A stretch of 64,000 bases of DNA from Ignatzschineria sp. RMDPL8A (GTDB lineage Bacteria; Pseudomonadota; Gammaproteobacteria; Cardiobacteriales; Wohlfahrtiimonadaceae). Position 1 is the first letter of the stretch; the number at the start of each line of letters is the position of its first letter. Below are positions 55,098 to 64,000 of the stretch, piece by piece. Both the position numbers and the translations under genes were made by a program. The notes below the pieces were generated by a model. It saw only the letters and a program-made list of their open reading frames with translations, was not told the DNA's origin and did not search any database. Location of the stretch: positions 744,001-808,000 of the forward strand of contig NZ_JAPPWA010000002.1 in NCBI RefSeq assembly GCF_029815055.1, written 5' to 3'.

Positions 55098-56198
55098 ATG
55101 ACTTCATCATTTCATTTTCATCAATTAGCTGTGAAAGCCGTCAATATTGAAGCGGATAATGCCATCGCGGTAACATTTTTTGTACCCGATGAGATCAAAG
55201 ATCAATTTGATTTTAAAGCGGGGCAGTTTTTAACGCTTAAAACCGATATTCAAGATGAAGAGGTACGCCGTACCTACTCCATTTGCAGTCCACGCAGTCG
55301 CTTGCAGACGCAAAATGAGGTGAGTATTGGGATTCGTTCCATTGAAGAGGGACTCTTTTCGAATTGGGCCTATGAGCACCTTAAACCCGGAATTTCCCTT
55401 GAGGTAATGCCTCCAAGTGGCCGCTTTGTGGTTAAAAAAGAGCGCGCATTGCACCGAGTTGGCTTTGCATCGGGATCGGGAATTACCCCCATTTTAGCGA
55501 TCATTGCGACGACACTTGAGGAAAACCCTATCGCAAAATTTACGCTCGTATATGGCAATCGTCACGTCAATACAGTGATGTTTAATGAGGCATTGCAAGA
55601 TTTGAAAGATCGTTTTGCTGATCGCTTAACTCTGATCCACATTTTCTCACGTCAAGCGCAAGAAGTGCCACTGTTAGAGGGGCGAATTACTGCCTCTAAA
55701 GTCAAAGAGATCGTCGATACTTTACTCCCCATTAAGAGTATGGATGAGGTCTTTATCTGCGGGCCTGAAGGAATGATCGATGAGGTGGAGGCAACTTTAA
55801 TTGAGCTTGGCGTGCCAAAAAAGCGTGTCTATAGCGAGCGTTTCATGGCGTTTGATCCTGAGCATCATACCAAAAATAGCGTCGTATCCGATATTATCCG
55901 CGAGGCGCCCAAAGAGAAAAATGTGGCAATCTCCGTTATTTTAGACGGCGTTACGCATGCGCTTCACATTAGCGATGAAGATGTGATTTTAGATGCACTT
56001 ATTGCCGAAGGGTTGGATGTTCCTTTTTCCTGTAAGGCGGGGGTTTGCAGTACCTGCCGAGGCAAAGTCTTACAAGGGAAAATCACCATGGATAAGAACT
56101 TTACCTTAGAGGCCGATGAGGTAGATAAAGGGTATGCGTTAACGTGCCAATCACGACCGGCCACCTCAACGTTAGTGATTAGTTATGATGAACGTTGA
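55098..56198 (+). CDS. paaE: Phenylacetyl-CoA epoxidase reductase subunit PaaE
   Basis: A 366-residue NADPH-dependent reductase that feeds electrons to the di-iron centre. An FAD-binding barrel (RTYSICSPRS) and an NAD domain (GFASGSGITPILAII, FICGPEGMIDEVE) come first. A plant-type 2Fe-2S ferredoxin domain (CKAGVCSTCRGK plus a distal Cys in LTCQSRP) closes the protein. The ATG at 55098 is preferred because AAAGGAGGT ends directly against the earlier ATG at 55092. It is the last paa gene. Confidence 0.94.
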   Translation: MTSSFHFHQLAVKAVNIEADNAIAVTFFVPDEIKDQFDFKAGQFLTLKTDIQDEEVRRTYSICSPRSRLQTQNEVSIGIRSIEEGLFSNWAYEHLKPGISLEVMPPSGRFVVKKERALHRVGFASGSGITPILAIIATTLEENPIAKFTLVYGNRHVNTVMFNEALQDLKDRFADRLTLIHIFSRQAQEVPLLEGRITASKVKEIVDTLLPIKSMDEVFICGPEGMIDEVEATLIELGVPKKRVYSERFMAFDPEHHTKNSVVSDIIREAPKEKNVAISVILDGVTHALHISDEDVILDALIAEGLDVPFSCKAGVCSTCRGKVLQGKITMDKNFTLEADEVDKGYALTCQSRPATSTLVISYDER

Positions 56199-56219
56199 TT
56201 GTAGTAGTTTGCACTGATT

Positions 56220-56335
56220 GCGCTACCTCCTCTCGGTAGTGCGCTGTGTAAATTAGACTCCATCGTTGAATGCTTTTTAACTCTGATGATTGGCTAGATG
56301 ACTAGCAGGTGATCGGCAGTTAAAAAGCTTTTTTA
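56220..56335 (+). terminator. Terminator region of the paa cluster
   Basis: A first hairpin GCGCTACC/GGTAGTGCGC (56220-56244) lacks a T-run. A second has perfect 11-base arms GCTTTTTAACT and AGTTAAAAAGC (56272-56282, 56318-56328), a 35-base loop and six T, and is the likely stop. Confidence 0.75.
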
Positions 56336-56344
56336 TGGGGCGAA

Positions 56345-57265
56345 CTAATCCCAAAATCCGCGATGGCGAATATAGAGCAGTGAGCCGATTAGAATCGAGA
56401 TGGAGAGGATAATCACATAGAGATAGCCATATTTTGATTCAAGCTCGGGCATGCCTTGGAAGTTCATGCCATACCAGCCGACAATGAGGGTCAGAGGCAG
56501 GAAAACGGCGGATAAAATGGTGAAGGTTTTCATCGTTTTATTGAGATTAAGATCGATCTGAGCGCGGTAGCGATCATTAATTTGCGACACATATTCACCA
56601 AGCATCGTCGTATATTTATAGAGCCGATTGAGTTTGTTGAGGATGCGCTGATAATCGCGGGCGGCCTCAAGGGTTAAAAGCTCGCGGTAATCGTCGGTAA
56701 TATCTTCAAAGAGATCAATTAAGGACATATAGTGATGCTTGTAGATGGAGAGCGTTTTTCGAAGCGAGAGAATCGATTCTTCTGGGTTTTTAGGCTCTCT
56801 AGTAAGTGAAAGTTCAAGCTCTAAAATGGTGTTTTCAAGATCGCGGAGAAAGGTGCGATCGGTAAGAAGATCGTAGCGAGTGAGCGCATAGGGAATTAAG
56901 AGATTGGCATCATCAACGTCGCCGATTTGGCTGTAGACGTAATTAATAATTTCAATATAATCTTGCGGCGTGCGGAGCGTTTCATCATAAAAAAGGAGCG
57001 CCGATTGCGCATGTTTAATAAAGACGAGCTCCTCATTTTTCTCAAGCTGGGTATGATTTTTAATGGTAAGGCTAAAGAGCATATGGTCGCGATACCGCTC
57101 GACATAGGCATCATTTTTAGCGTTCAAAACTTCGGTAATCATCGTGCTCGGCCAGCCGTTTTCAGACGCCACCGTTTCGAGTTGATCAAAGGGAATGCAC
57201 CGCAAGGTCGCCGTATCGACATCGGATGTTATAAATTGATTATCGGTAAATTGATAGCATTCCAT
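56345..57265 (-). CDS. CorA-type (MIT superfamily) divalent metal channel
   Basis: A 306-residue protein of the CorA/ZntB group that moves Mg, Co or Zn. A large cytoplasmic domain includes long helices. Two C-terminal transmembrane helices (about 245-267 and 281-299) follow, with the selectivity loop YGMNFQGMPE holding the GMN triplet. The short positively charged tail is normal. AGGAG is 7 bases before the ATG. It converges with the paa cluster 146 bp away. Confidence 0.9.
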   Translation of the reverse strand: MECYQFTDNQFITSDVDTATLRCIPFDQLETVASENGWPSTMITEVLNAKNDAYVERYRDHMLFSLTIKNHTQLEKNEELVFIKHAQSALLFYDETLRTPQDYIEIINYVYSQIGDVDDANLLIPYALTRYDLLTDRTFLRDLENTILELELSLTREPKNPEESILSLRKTLSIYKHHYMSLIDLFEDITDDYRELLTLEAARDYQRILNKLNRLYKYTTMLGEYVSQINDRYRAQIDLNLNKTMKTFTILSAVFLPLTLIVGWYGMNFQGMPELESKYGYLYVIILSISILIGSLLYIRHRGFWD

Positions 57266-57316
57266 GGTGATCTCCTTTCTGTACGGTAAAAGATCATTAT
57301 AGGAAATGCGCGCGGA

Positions 57317-57961
57317 TTAATCGATGCGGATATTTTGTACCGCTTCGGTGGTGCCGTCTAAATAGGTGATGGTGCCAAAGAGTTTTCCGGCTTTGATCTC
57401 GCCTTTAAAAGTGCCCAGTTCAGGGAGATAGAAGGTGCCGGATTTAGCGTAGCCATTTTCGTAAAGCCCTTCAAAATAGCGTCCTTCGGCATAATCCATG
57501 CGCCCGTAACCATGCATGACACCATTGACAAATTGCCCATCATATCGGCTAAGTGCTGAGACTGAGGTGCCCATCCCATCGGGAACGCCGTGTTTAATGG
57601 AACCTGTATACACCGAATGAGGGGTCACAATGCGGCCTTCGCCTTCGGCAACGCCATCGATAAATCCGGCTACAATGACCGTACCGCTAAAGGGAGAATC
57701 GTCGCTATAGCGATATTTTCCAATGCCGTTCGGAACACCATTTTCCACATCGCCCGCGTAGCGATCACCATTTTCAAAGACAATCACTTCCGGATTGATC
57801 GGTTCAGGAACTAAAAAGGTGGGAATCGATTTGGCATTGATATGGGCGGGAATCTCTATCTCGGTGACTGAATCGTTATAGTGCGCGCAACTTGTAATCA
57901 AGAGCGTTAAGAGAAGCGCGAGCACAAAATATTTGCTACGAAAAGCGGTTAGAACAGTCAT
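57317..57961 (-). CDS. MORN-repeat lipoprotein
   Basis: A 214-residue predicted lipoprotein. The signal peptide has the lipobox LLITSC, so Cys25 would be lipidated. Several MORN-type repeats follow: ENGDRYAGDVENGVPNGIGK, SVYTGSIKHGVPDGMG, RYDGQFVNGVMHGYG and RYFEGLYENGYAKSG. Such repeats form open beta sheets and often mediate envelope interactions; no enzyme domain is attached. It lies 51 bp upstream of the CorA start on the same strand. Confidence 0.75.
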   Translation of the reverse strand: MTVLTAFRSKYFVLALLLTLLITSCAHYNDSVTEIEIPAHINAKSIPTFLVPEPINPEVIVFENGDRYAGDVENGVPNGIGKYRYSDDSPFSGTVIVAGFIDGVAEGEGRIVTPHSVYTGSIKHGVPDGMGTSVSALSRYDGQFVNGVMHGYGRMDYAEGRYFEGLYENGYAKSGTFYLPELGTFKGEIKAGKLFGTITYLDGTTEAVQNIRID

Positions 57962-58080
57962 TTTTTATCCGATCAGTAAGAAGCAAAAAGCATGAATGAA
58001 TGGGGGTATTTTAGCGTGAAGTTTAGGAAATCCCAATCAAATTCCTAAATATATCCGATCACCTTAATGTAGGGTGGCAA

Positions 58081-58110
58081 TAAAAAAAGAGCCACCGAAG
58101 TGACTCTTTT
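58081..58110 (-). terminator. Terminator of the dctPQM unit
   Basis: On the minus strand, AGAGTCAC-TTCG-GTGGCTCT closes with a UUCG-type tetraloop, then seven T. A very stable textbook terminator. Confidence 0.95.
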
Positions 58111-58141
58111 ATGATGATGCTAATCCTCTTAAGATTAATAC

Positions 58142-59425
58142 CTATTTTGCATTTAATAGCTCGGGTAAAGTGAGCGAAATGGCAGGGATATAGGTGATTA
58201 AGAGTAAGAAGAAAATCAAGATCATTAACCATGGTAGTGCTGCGCGAATCGTGCGGGTGATCGGCATGCCGGTAACCGCTGAGGTCACAAAGAGGTTGAG
58301 CCCTACAGGCGGGGTAATCAGACCAATTTCCATGTTAACCACCATGATAATTCCTAAGTGGATTGGGTCGATGCCAAGCTCCATCGCGATCGGGAAGAAG
58401 ATTGGCGCGAGAATTAAAATCACCGCCGATGGCTCCATAAAGCTCCCCGCAATTAAGAGCACAATGTTCACAATCACCAGGAACATCCATGGAGATAGCC
58501 CCATATCGGTCACCCATGCTGCGATCATTTGTGGAATTTGCTCAGTGGTTAAAACGTGGGCAAAGAGCATAGCGTTGGCGATGATAAACATCAGCATAAC
58601 CGTCATTTTTCCAGAGTCGAGCATCACTTTCGGGAAGTCGCGAATGCGCATATCTTTATAGACAAAGAGCGCGATAAACGCGGAATAAACGGCCGCAACC
58701 GCCGCCGCTTCTGTCGGAGTATACATCCCAGAATAGATCCCGCCGAGGATAATCACCATTAACAGAAGTCCCCAGAGGGCGCGTCTAAAGGAGACGATCC
58801 AATCTCTGAAGCTTGCGCGAGGTTGAGCCGGTAAGTTTTTAATGCGCGCGACGATATAGATCGCCACCATTAACGCAACCCCAAGTAGGGCACCGGGTAC
58901 GATTCCCGCGATAAACATTTTACCGACCGATTGCTCCGTCGCCGCTGCGTAAACAACCATGACGATGGAAGGAGGAATTAAGATTCCGAGGGTTCCCGCG
59001 TTACAGATAATGCCTGCCCCAAATTCTTGTGGATAGCCTGAACGAACCATTCCCGCAATCGCAATTGATCCGACGGCTGCAACGGTAGCTGGACTTGAGC
59101 CTGAAAGTGCCGCAAAGAGCATACAAGCGAGTACTGAACCAATGGCAAGACCGCCACGAATATGGCCAACGCAGGTGTTTGCAAAGTCGATAAGACGACG
59201 AGCAACGCCACCTGTGGTCATAAATGCGCCGGCAATTAAGAAGAAAGGAATCGCGAGAAGCGTTGTATGTTCGGAAGTTTCGAACATTTTAATCACTAAG
59301 CCACGGGGTGAGTCGGGGCTAAAAAACATAATGGTCAATGCACTTGAAAGCCCGAGTGAAATCGCGACCGGCACGCCGATCAGCATCAGTGCAAAGAGGA
59401 TGACAAATAGAAATAGTACAGTCAT
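58142..59425 (-). CDS. dctM: TRAP transporter large permease (DctM)
   Basis: A 427-residue inner-membrane protein with about 12 helices, the ion-coupled translocation subunit of a TRAP importer. It shows TEHTTLLAIPFFLIAGAFM, LSGSSPATVAAVGSIA, GTLGILIPPSIVMVVYA and GLITPPVGLNLFVTSAV, all family hallmarks. It starts 2 bp after the dctQ stop. The substrate is set by the binding protein. Confidence 0.93.
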   Translation of the reverse strand: MTVLFLFVILFALMLIGVPVAISLGLSSALTIMFFSPDSPRGLVIKMFETSEHTTLLAIPFFLIAGAFMTTGGVARRLIDFANTCVGHIRGGLAIGSVLACMLFAALSGSSPATVAAVGSIAIAGMVRSGYPQEFGAGIICNAGTLGILIPPSIVMVVYAAATEQSVGKMFIAGIVPGALLGVALMVAIYIVARIKNLPAQPRASFRDWIVSFRRALWGLLLMVIILGGIYSGMYTPTEAAAVAAVYSAFIALFVYKDMRIRDFPKVMLDSGKMTVMLMFIIANAMLFAHVLTTEQIPQMIAAWVTDMGLSPWMFLVIVNIVLLIAGSFMEPSAVILILAPIFFPIAMELGIDPIHLGIIMVVNMEIGLITPPVGLNLFVTSAVTGMPITRTIRAALPWLMILIFFLLLITYIPAISLTLPELLNAK

Positions 59426-59427
59426 GA

Positions 59428-60096
59428 TTATTTAAGCTCCTCTGCTTGGCTTTTTTTCAACTCATCAATGGCATCGGCCGCTTCGTCGGCTAACCCGAGG
59501 GTGTCTTGTTTGTGGGTAAAAATGCGATAGCCCACTTCGATATAGCGGAAAATAAGGAGCGTAAATCCGATCGGAACAATGATGGAGATCTGCCAACGCA
59601 TTACGCCAAAGCGGTCAAGCCCTTCGGCAAGCGTGCCTAAACGGTAGAAGTTTAAGACCCAGTCGATACTCGCAAAGAGCATAATCCCGCCGTATAAAAG
59701 ACAAGCGCCTAAGCCTAAATAAGCAAAGAAGCGTTTTACCGGTGTGCTAAAAAGTTTAACGAGTGCATCCACGCCGATATGGCCGCCGATACGCACGCCG
59801 TACGACATACAGAAGAAGATAAGCCAGGCAAAGCAGGCCGCTGTAAATTCATTTGACCAACTAAACGAGCTCGCCGATTCCATCATGAAATCGCCGGCAT
59901 CTAATAAAAAATCTTCCAGTTTAGATGGTTCATCGCCCGCAACCCAGTCCGCCAATTTATAAAATGGCATATAGAGATTGTTGAGCATGGTGTAGATAAA
60001 AGTAACCAGTGTCATCGATGTTAGGATAAAAACCGTCATAAAAATTTCAGTTTTTTGCCATAAATTATCCATGAACCGGTAGATGTTCATAAACAT
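59428..60096 (-). CDS. dctQ: TRAP transporter small permease (DctQ)
   Basis: A 222-residue membrane protein with four helices, the scaffold partner of DctM. Cytoplasmic and periplasmic charge patterns and the ACFAWLIFFCMSYGVRIGGH segment fit the family. Compared with typical DctQ (about 160-230 residues) it has a periplasmic insert between helices 1 and 2. GGGGA precedes the ATG. Confidence 0.88.
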   Translation of the reverse strand: MFMNIYRFMDNLWQKTEIFMTVFILTSMTLVTFIYTMLNNLYMPFYKLADWVAGDEPSKLEDFLLDAGDFMMESASSFSWSNEFTAACFAWLIFFCMSYGVRIGGHIGVDALVKLFSTPVKRFFAYLGLGACLLYGGIMLFASIDWVLNFYRLGTLAEGLDRFGVMRWQISIIVPIGFTLLIFRYIEVGYRIFTHKQDTLGLADEAADAIDELKKSQAEELK

Positions 60097-60138
60097 GGTG
60101 AGTTCCCCTTACAGATTGCTTGACGCACACAAAAACGC

Positions 60139-60174
60139 GATAACCCCCTTAATACAGGGATTAAAGGGGCTATC
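60139..60174 (-). terminator. Intercistronic hairpin between dctP and dctQ
   Basis: GATAGCCCCTTTAAT pairs with ATTAAGGGGGTTATC on the minus strand, around a 6-base loop. GCGTTTTTG follows. It is probably a leaky terminator or mRNA-end stabiliser that sets binding-protein excess over permease. Confidence 0.75.
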
Positions 60175-60220
60175 ATTGATTCATCTAACAAGATGAACTG
60201 TTGTTGTGCGCTAACCTACA

Positions 60221-61840
<1,620 letters not shown>

Positions 61841-61917
61841 TGGGGTGATCGACGGGATTTGAACCCGCGACAACCGGAATCACAATCCGGGGCTCTACCA
61901 ACTGAGCTACGACCACC
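61841..61917 (-). tRNA. tRNA-His (GTG)
   Basis: The minus-strand cloverleaf begins GGTGGTCGTAGCTCAG. The anticodon loop is TTGTGAT with GTG, the T-loop is GGTTCAAATCC, and the acceptor CGATCAC ends with CCA encoded. The extra 5' G that marks tRNA-His is present. Confidence 0.97.
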
Positions 61918-61942
61918 ATAGTCGAATTTTTGCAGATTTGAG

Positions 61943-62019
61943 TGGCGCGCTCGGCAGGACTCGAACCTGCTACCCTCGGCTTAGAAGGCCGATGCTCTAT
62001 CCAGATGAGCTACGAGCGC
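61943..62019 (-). tRNA. tRNA-Arg (TCT)
   Basis: The minus-strand cloverleaf begins GCGCTCGTAGCTCATCTG. The anticodon loop CTTCTAA gives TCT, the T-loop is GGTTCGAGTCC, and the acceptor CGAGCGC-G ends with CCA encoded. It reads AGA and AGG codons. Confidence 0.97.
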
Positions 62020-62064
62020 CTTACAACCCTAAAGGGCCAAGTTGAGTTACTAATCAAATCAAAA

Positions 62065-62141
<77 letters not shown>

Positions 62142-62174
62142 TTTTTTTGATCTTCCGTTGAAGGAAGGATTAGT

Positions 62175-62203
62175 ATGATATAGCCGAAGCCATCATTCGT
62201 CAA
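62175..62203 (-). promoter_or_regulatory. Promoter of the tRNA Pro-Arg-His operon
   Basis: On the minus strand, TTGACG (62203-62198), a 17-bp spacer, and TATCAT (62180-62175). The -35 overlaps the stop codon of cca. The start site would be about 25 bp before tRNA-Pro. Confidence 0.75.
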
Positions 62204-63441
62204 GAGGGTGTGTAACTTTTAATCATTTCACTGATTCGTTGTAACCTAAGTCGTTCAATTACCAATGGAATTTCTTTGGGTTCACAAGACTGAATCGCCT
62301 CATTGATGGGGAGTGATTGTAGTGCATTAAAAATGGTTTGTAAATAGTTTTTTTGCGGATATTCTCGCGTTTCCAACCCAAGGCGTCCGCGCGCGTCAGC
62401 TAAACAAGCATTTATAAAGCGTTCTACATTGATTGGCCGCCTAAATCCATCAAGATTTAAAATCAGTTTTAAGATCGTTTTTGGGCGAACATTGAGCAGT
62501 TGATGCATGATGAGATGGTGTTCAGTCACCTTAAGTGCGATATCGCGATACTCATTGGGCACCCGTAACCGCTCCGAAAAGGCTCTCGTAATCGGCACGC
62601 CGCGAATTTCGTGCATTTTATGGCTCGGTAATTCATCAGTCGGGGTCACGGCCTTGCCAAAATCGTGGCAGAGCACAGCGTAACGGGTGGGAAGATCGCC
62701 CGTAATCTTCGCAACTTGCTCAAGCGCCATCATTACATGGATGCCGGAATCAATTTCAGGGTGATATTTCGCCGTTTGCGGTACGCCAAAAAGAGCATGG
62801 ACCTCCGGAAATAGCGTTTCTAGCGCACCGAGCTCTTTTAAACAGTAGAAAAAGGCTTGGGGCTGATCCTCAGATAGCGCTTTCACAAGCTCCTGCCAAA
62901 TGCGCTCCGGCACCAGTGCATCGAGCTCACCGGAATCAATCATTATTTTAACTAACGCTTTTGTCTCATCGGCAACGGTAAAGCCATAGGGCTGATAGCG
63001 CGCGTAAAATCGTGCAAGGCGAAGTACTCGCACCGGATCTTCAATGAAGGCATCGCTCACATGGCGTAATATACGATTGTTAAGATCGTCCGCGCCGTGA
63101 TAGGGGTCGAACAAATTCCCCGTTTCATCTTGAGCCATGGCATTAATGGTGAGATCGCGGCGGAGGAGATCCTCTTCTAATGTAGTGTTTGGCGAGGCAT
63201 CAATCTCAAAGCCGTGATAGCCTTTTGCCGTTTTCCGTTCACTGCGAGCAAGGGCATATTCTTCCCCGGTTTTCGGGTGCAAAAAGACCGGGAAATCTTT
63301 CCCCACTTGTTTAAAGCCTTTTTCGAGCATCATCTCAGGCGTCGCGCCCACAACGACCCAATCGTGCTCATGAAACGGGTGTCCAAGCAATGCATCACGC
63401 ACCGCGCCTCCCACTAAATAGACTTTAAATTCCTGCGCCAT
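62200..63441 (-). CDS. cca: CCA-adding tRNA nucleotidyltransferase, class II with HD domain
   Basis: A 413-residue enzyme that builds or repairs the CCA 3' end of tRNAs. The nucleotidyltransferase head has YLVGGAVRDALLG and EHDWVVVGA carrying the catalytic acidic residues. DLLRRDLTINAMAQD follows, and the template-reading motif is EDPVRVLRLARFYARY. The C-terminal HD phosphohydrolase domain (LCHDFGKAVTP, TEHH) fits the Escherichia coli bifunctional type. It lies directly upstream of three tRNA genes. The ribosome site (CAGAG) is weak. Confidence 0.94.
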   Translation of the reverse strand: MAQEFKVYLVGGAVRDALLGHPFHEHDWVVVGATPEMMLEKGFKQVGKDFPVFLHPKTGEEYALARSERKTAKGYHGFEIDASPNTTLEEDLLRRDLTINAMAQDETGNLFDPYHGADDLNNRILRHVSDAFIEDPVRVLRLARFYARYQPYGFTVADETKALVKIMIDSGELDALVPERIWQELVKALSEDQPQAFFYCLKELGALETLFPEVHALFGVPQTAKYHPEIDSGIHVMMALEQVAKITGDLPTRYAVLCHDFGKAVTPTDELPSHKMHEIRGVPITRAFSERLRVPNEYRDIALKVTEHHLIMHQLLNVRPKTILKLILNLDGFRRPINVERFINACLADARGRLGLETREYPQKNYLQTIFNALQSLPINEAIQSCEPKEIPLVIERLRLQRISEMIKSYTPS

Positions 63442-63949
63442 ACTCTGTTTTTATTCCATTAAATTGCTGAAAAACGATGAGAAAAGTATATCAGTTTTTG
63501 AGAATAAACGTTCGATCGGAGTCTTGCTAAAAAGCAGAAAATATCGAGAAAGTGACAAAAAAGCGCCATACATTTGTTTACATAAGTTAATGCCAATCAG
63601 GTGTTGGGTTGAAACTTTTTTTGGATTTCTGGGATGAACACAAAAAAGACCGCGGGAATCTTTGCAGAGATTAATGATTATCAGATGAGTGTCTCGATTT
63701 GTAAATGTATACAATATTATACTTTATTTGATTTTATTCGATATGTGACAAAATCCCGTAATTTATCTGAAAATCCACAACTTAAAACCATTTTAAAAGT
63801 AAGTGATTGATTTTTGTCTTATTTGAAATCATTAAAGCATTGATAATGCTAGGTTTATTTTTTATGGCATATATTCTGCTATGGATATGGGGATAATATT
63901 TTGTCGAATATTTCGGCAGTGTTGATTTCAACAAGACGAGGATATCCAA
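63442..63949. other. AT-rich upstream region of the adhesin gene
   Basis: 508 bp separating cca and the adhesin, with AT content visibly above the housekeeping neighbours. AGCATT-GAT-AATGCT (63836-63850) is a short perfect dyad near the likely promoter. No gene was recognised in either strand. Confidence 0.5.
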
Positions 63950-64000
63950 ATGAATAAAATTTATAGAGTGGTCTGGAATGAAGCAGTGAATCGCTGGGTC
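63950..64000 (+). CDS. Autotransporter/haemagglutinin-type adhesin, N-terminus (runs off the window)
   Basis: Only 17 codons are visible, reading MNKIYRVVWNEAVNRWV. This is the extended signal peptide region (ESPR) found at the start of large type V secreted proteins: trimeric autotransporters, classical autotransporters and two-partner secretion exoproteins. GAGG lies about 9 bases upstream. Which type V class it is cannot be told from this part. Confidence 0.85.
   Translation, partial: MNKIYRVVWNEAVNRWV

Overview
The window reads as ordinary chromosome of a gammaproteobacterium of modest GC content (roughly 43-45% by eye). Pointers are the xerD-dsbC pair, the yhbY|rlmE-ftsH neighbourhood, a monomeric isocitrate dehydrogenase, a periplasmic ATP-dependent DNA ligase (Lig E type) and an adhesin with an extended signal peptide (ESPR). 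The combination resembles the Ignatzschineria/Wohlfahrtiimonas group, but that placement is an inference from family knowledge, not a search result. No insertion sequence, prophage or CRISPR array was seen.

Layout. 1-3.1 kb: end of nnrE, then a nitric-oxide stress module (scdA/RIC, nsrR and a flavin pyridine-nucleotide oxidoreductase) with two sequences that look like NsrR operators. 3.3-8.2 kb: a small unknown protein, an O-antigen ligase/polymerase-type membrane protein, a secreted Cys-rich protein, xerD and dsbC. 8.7-11.8 kb: two tandem, closely related MHS-family transporters. 12.0-15.4 kb: yhbY diverging from a small membrane protein, an RlmE-like protein and ftsH. 15.6-26.9 kb: M20 amidohydrolase, di-haem peroxidase, CDF cation exporter, two tandem GNAT acetyltransferases, catalase, a frameshifted gamma-glutamyltransferase and isocitrate dehydrogenase. 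26.9-27.8 kb: a 0.9-kb non-coding stretch with strong rRNA-type promoters and no gene behind them. 27.8-38.8 kb: lig E, dnaB and a partner, a Tat-exported MepK-like peptidase, nudF, a YciO/TsaC-family gene, a solitary rplS, two LPS genes, htpX, prmC and rnpB (RNase P RNA). 38.9-42.8 kb: two MFS transporters and a LysR regulator. 43.2-56.3 kb: a complete-looking phenylacetate cluster paaN-G-H-I-K-J-F-(extra crotonase)-A-B-C-D-E with a promoter, a structured leader and a terminator. 56.3-61.2 kb: a CorA-type channel, a MORN-repeat lipoprotein and a dctPQM TRAP importer. 61.8-63.4 kb: tRNA-His, tRNA-Arg and tRNA-Pro read from a promoter inside the end of cca. 63.95 kb to the end: the first 17 codons of an ESPR adhesin.

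How the genes work together. The paa cluster encodes activation of phenylacetate to its CoA ester (PaaK), ring epoxidation (PaaABCDE), isomerisation to the oxepin (PaaG), semialdehyde oxidation (PaaN) and beta-oxidation to acetyl-CoA and succinyl-CoA (PaaF, PaaH, PaaJ), with PaaI as a rescue thioesterase. The MaoC-type hydratase domain of fused PaaZ proteins is missing, and an extra crotonase sits in the operon. The divergent LysR regulator and the aromatic-acid-type transporter next door may serve the same pathway. Catalase, di-haem peroxidase, ScdA/NsrR and FtsH/HtpX form an oxidative, nitrosative and membrane stress complement.

The observations most worth a second look are the RlmE-like protein that keeps only one residue of its catalytic tetrad, the CoA-disulfide-reductase-like protein without its cysteine in the NsrR module, the orphan rRNA-like promoter/boxA segment, and the paa leader hairpin together with the unusual paa gene content.
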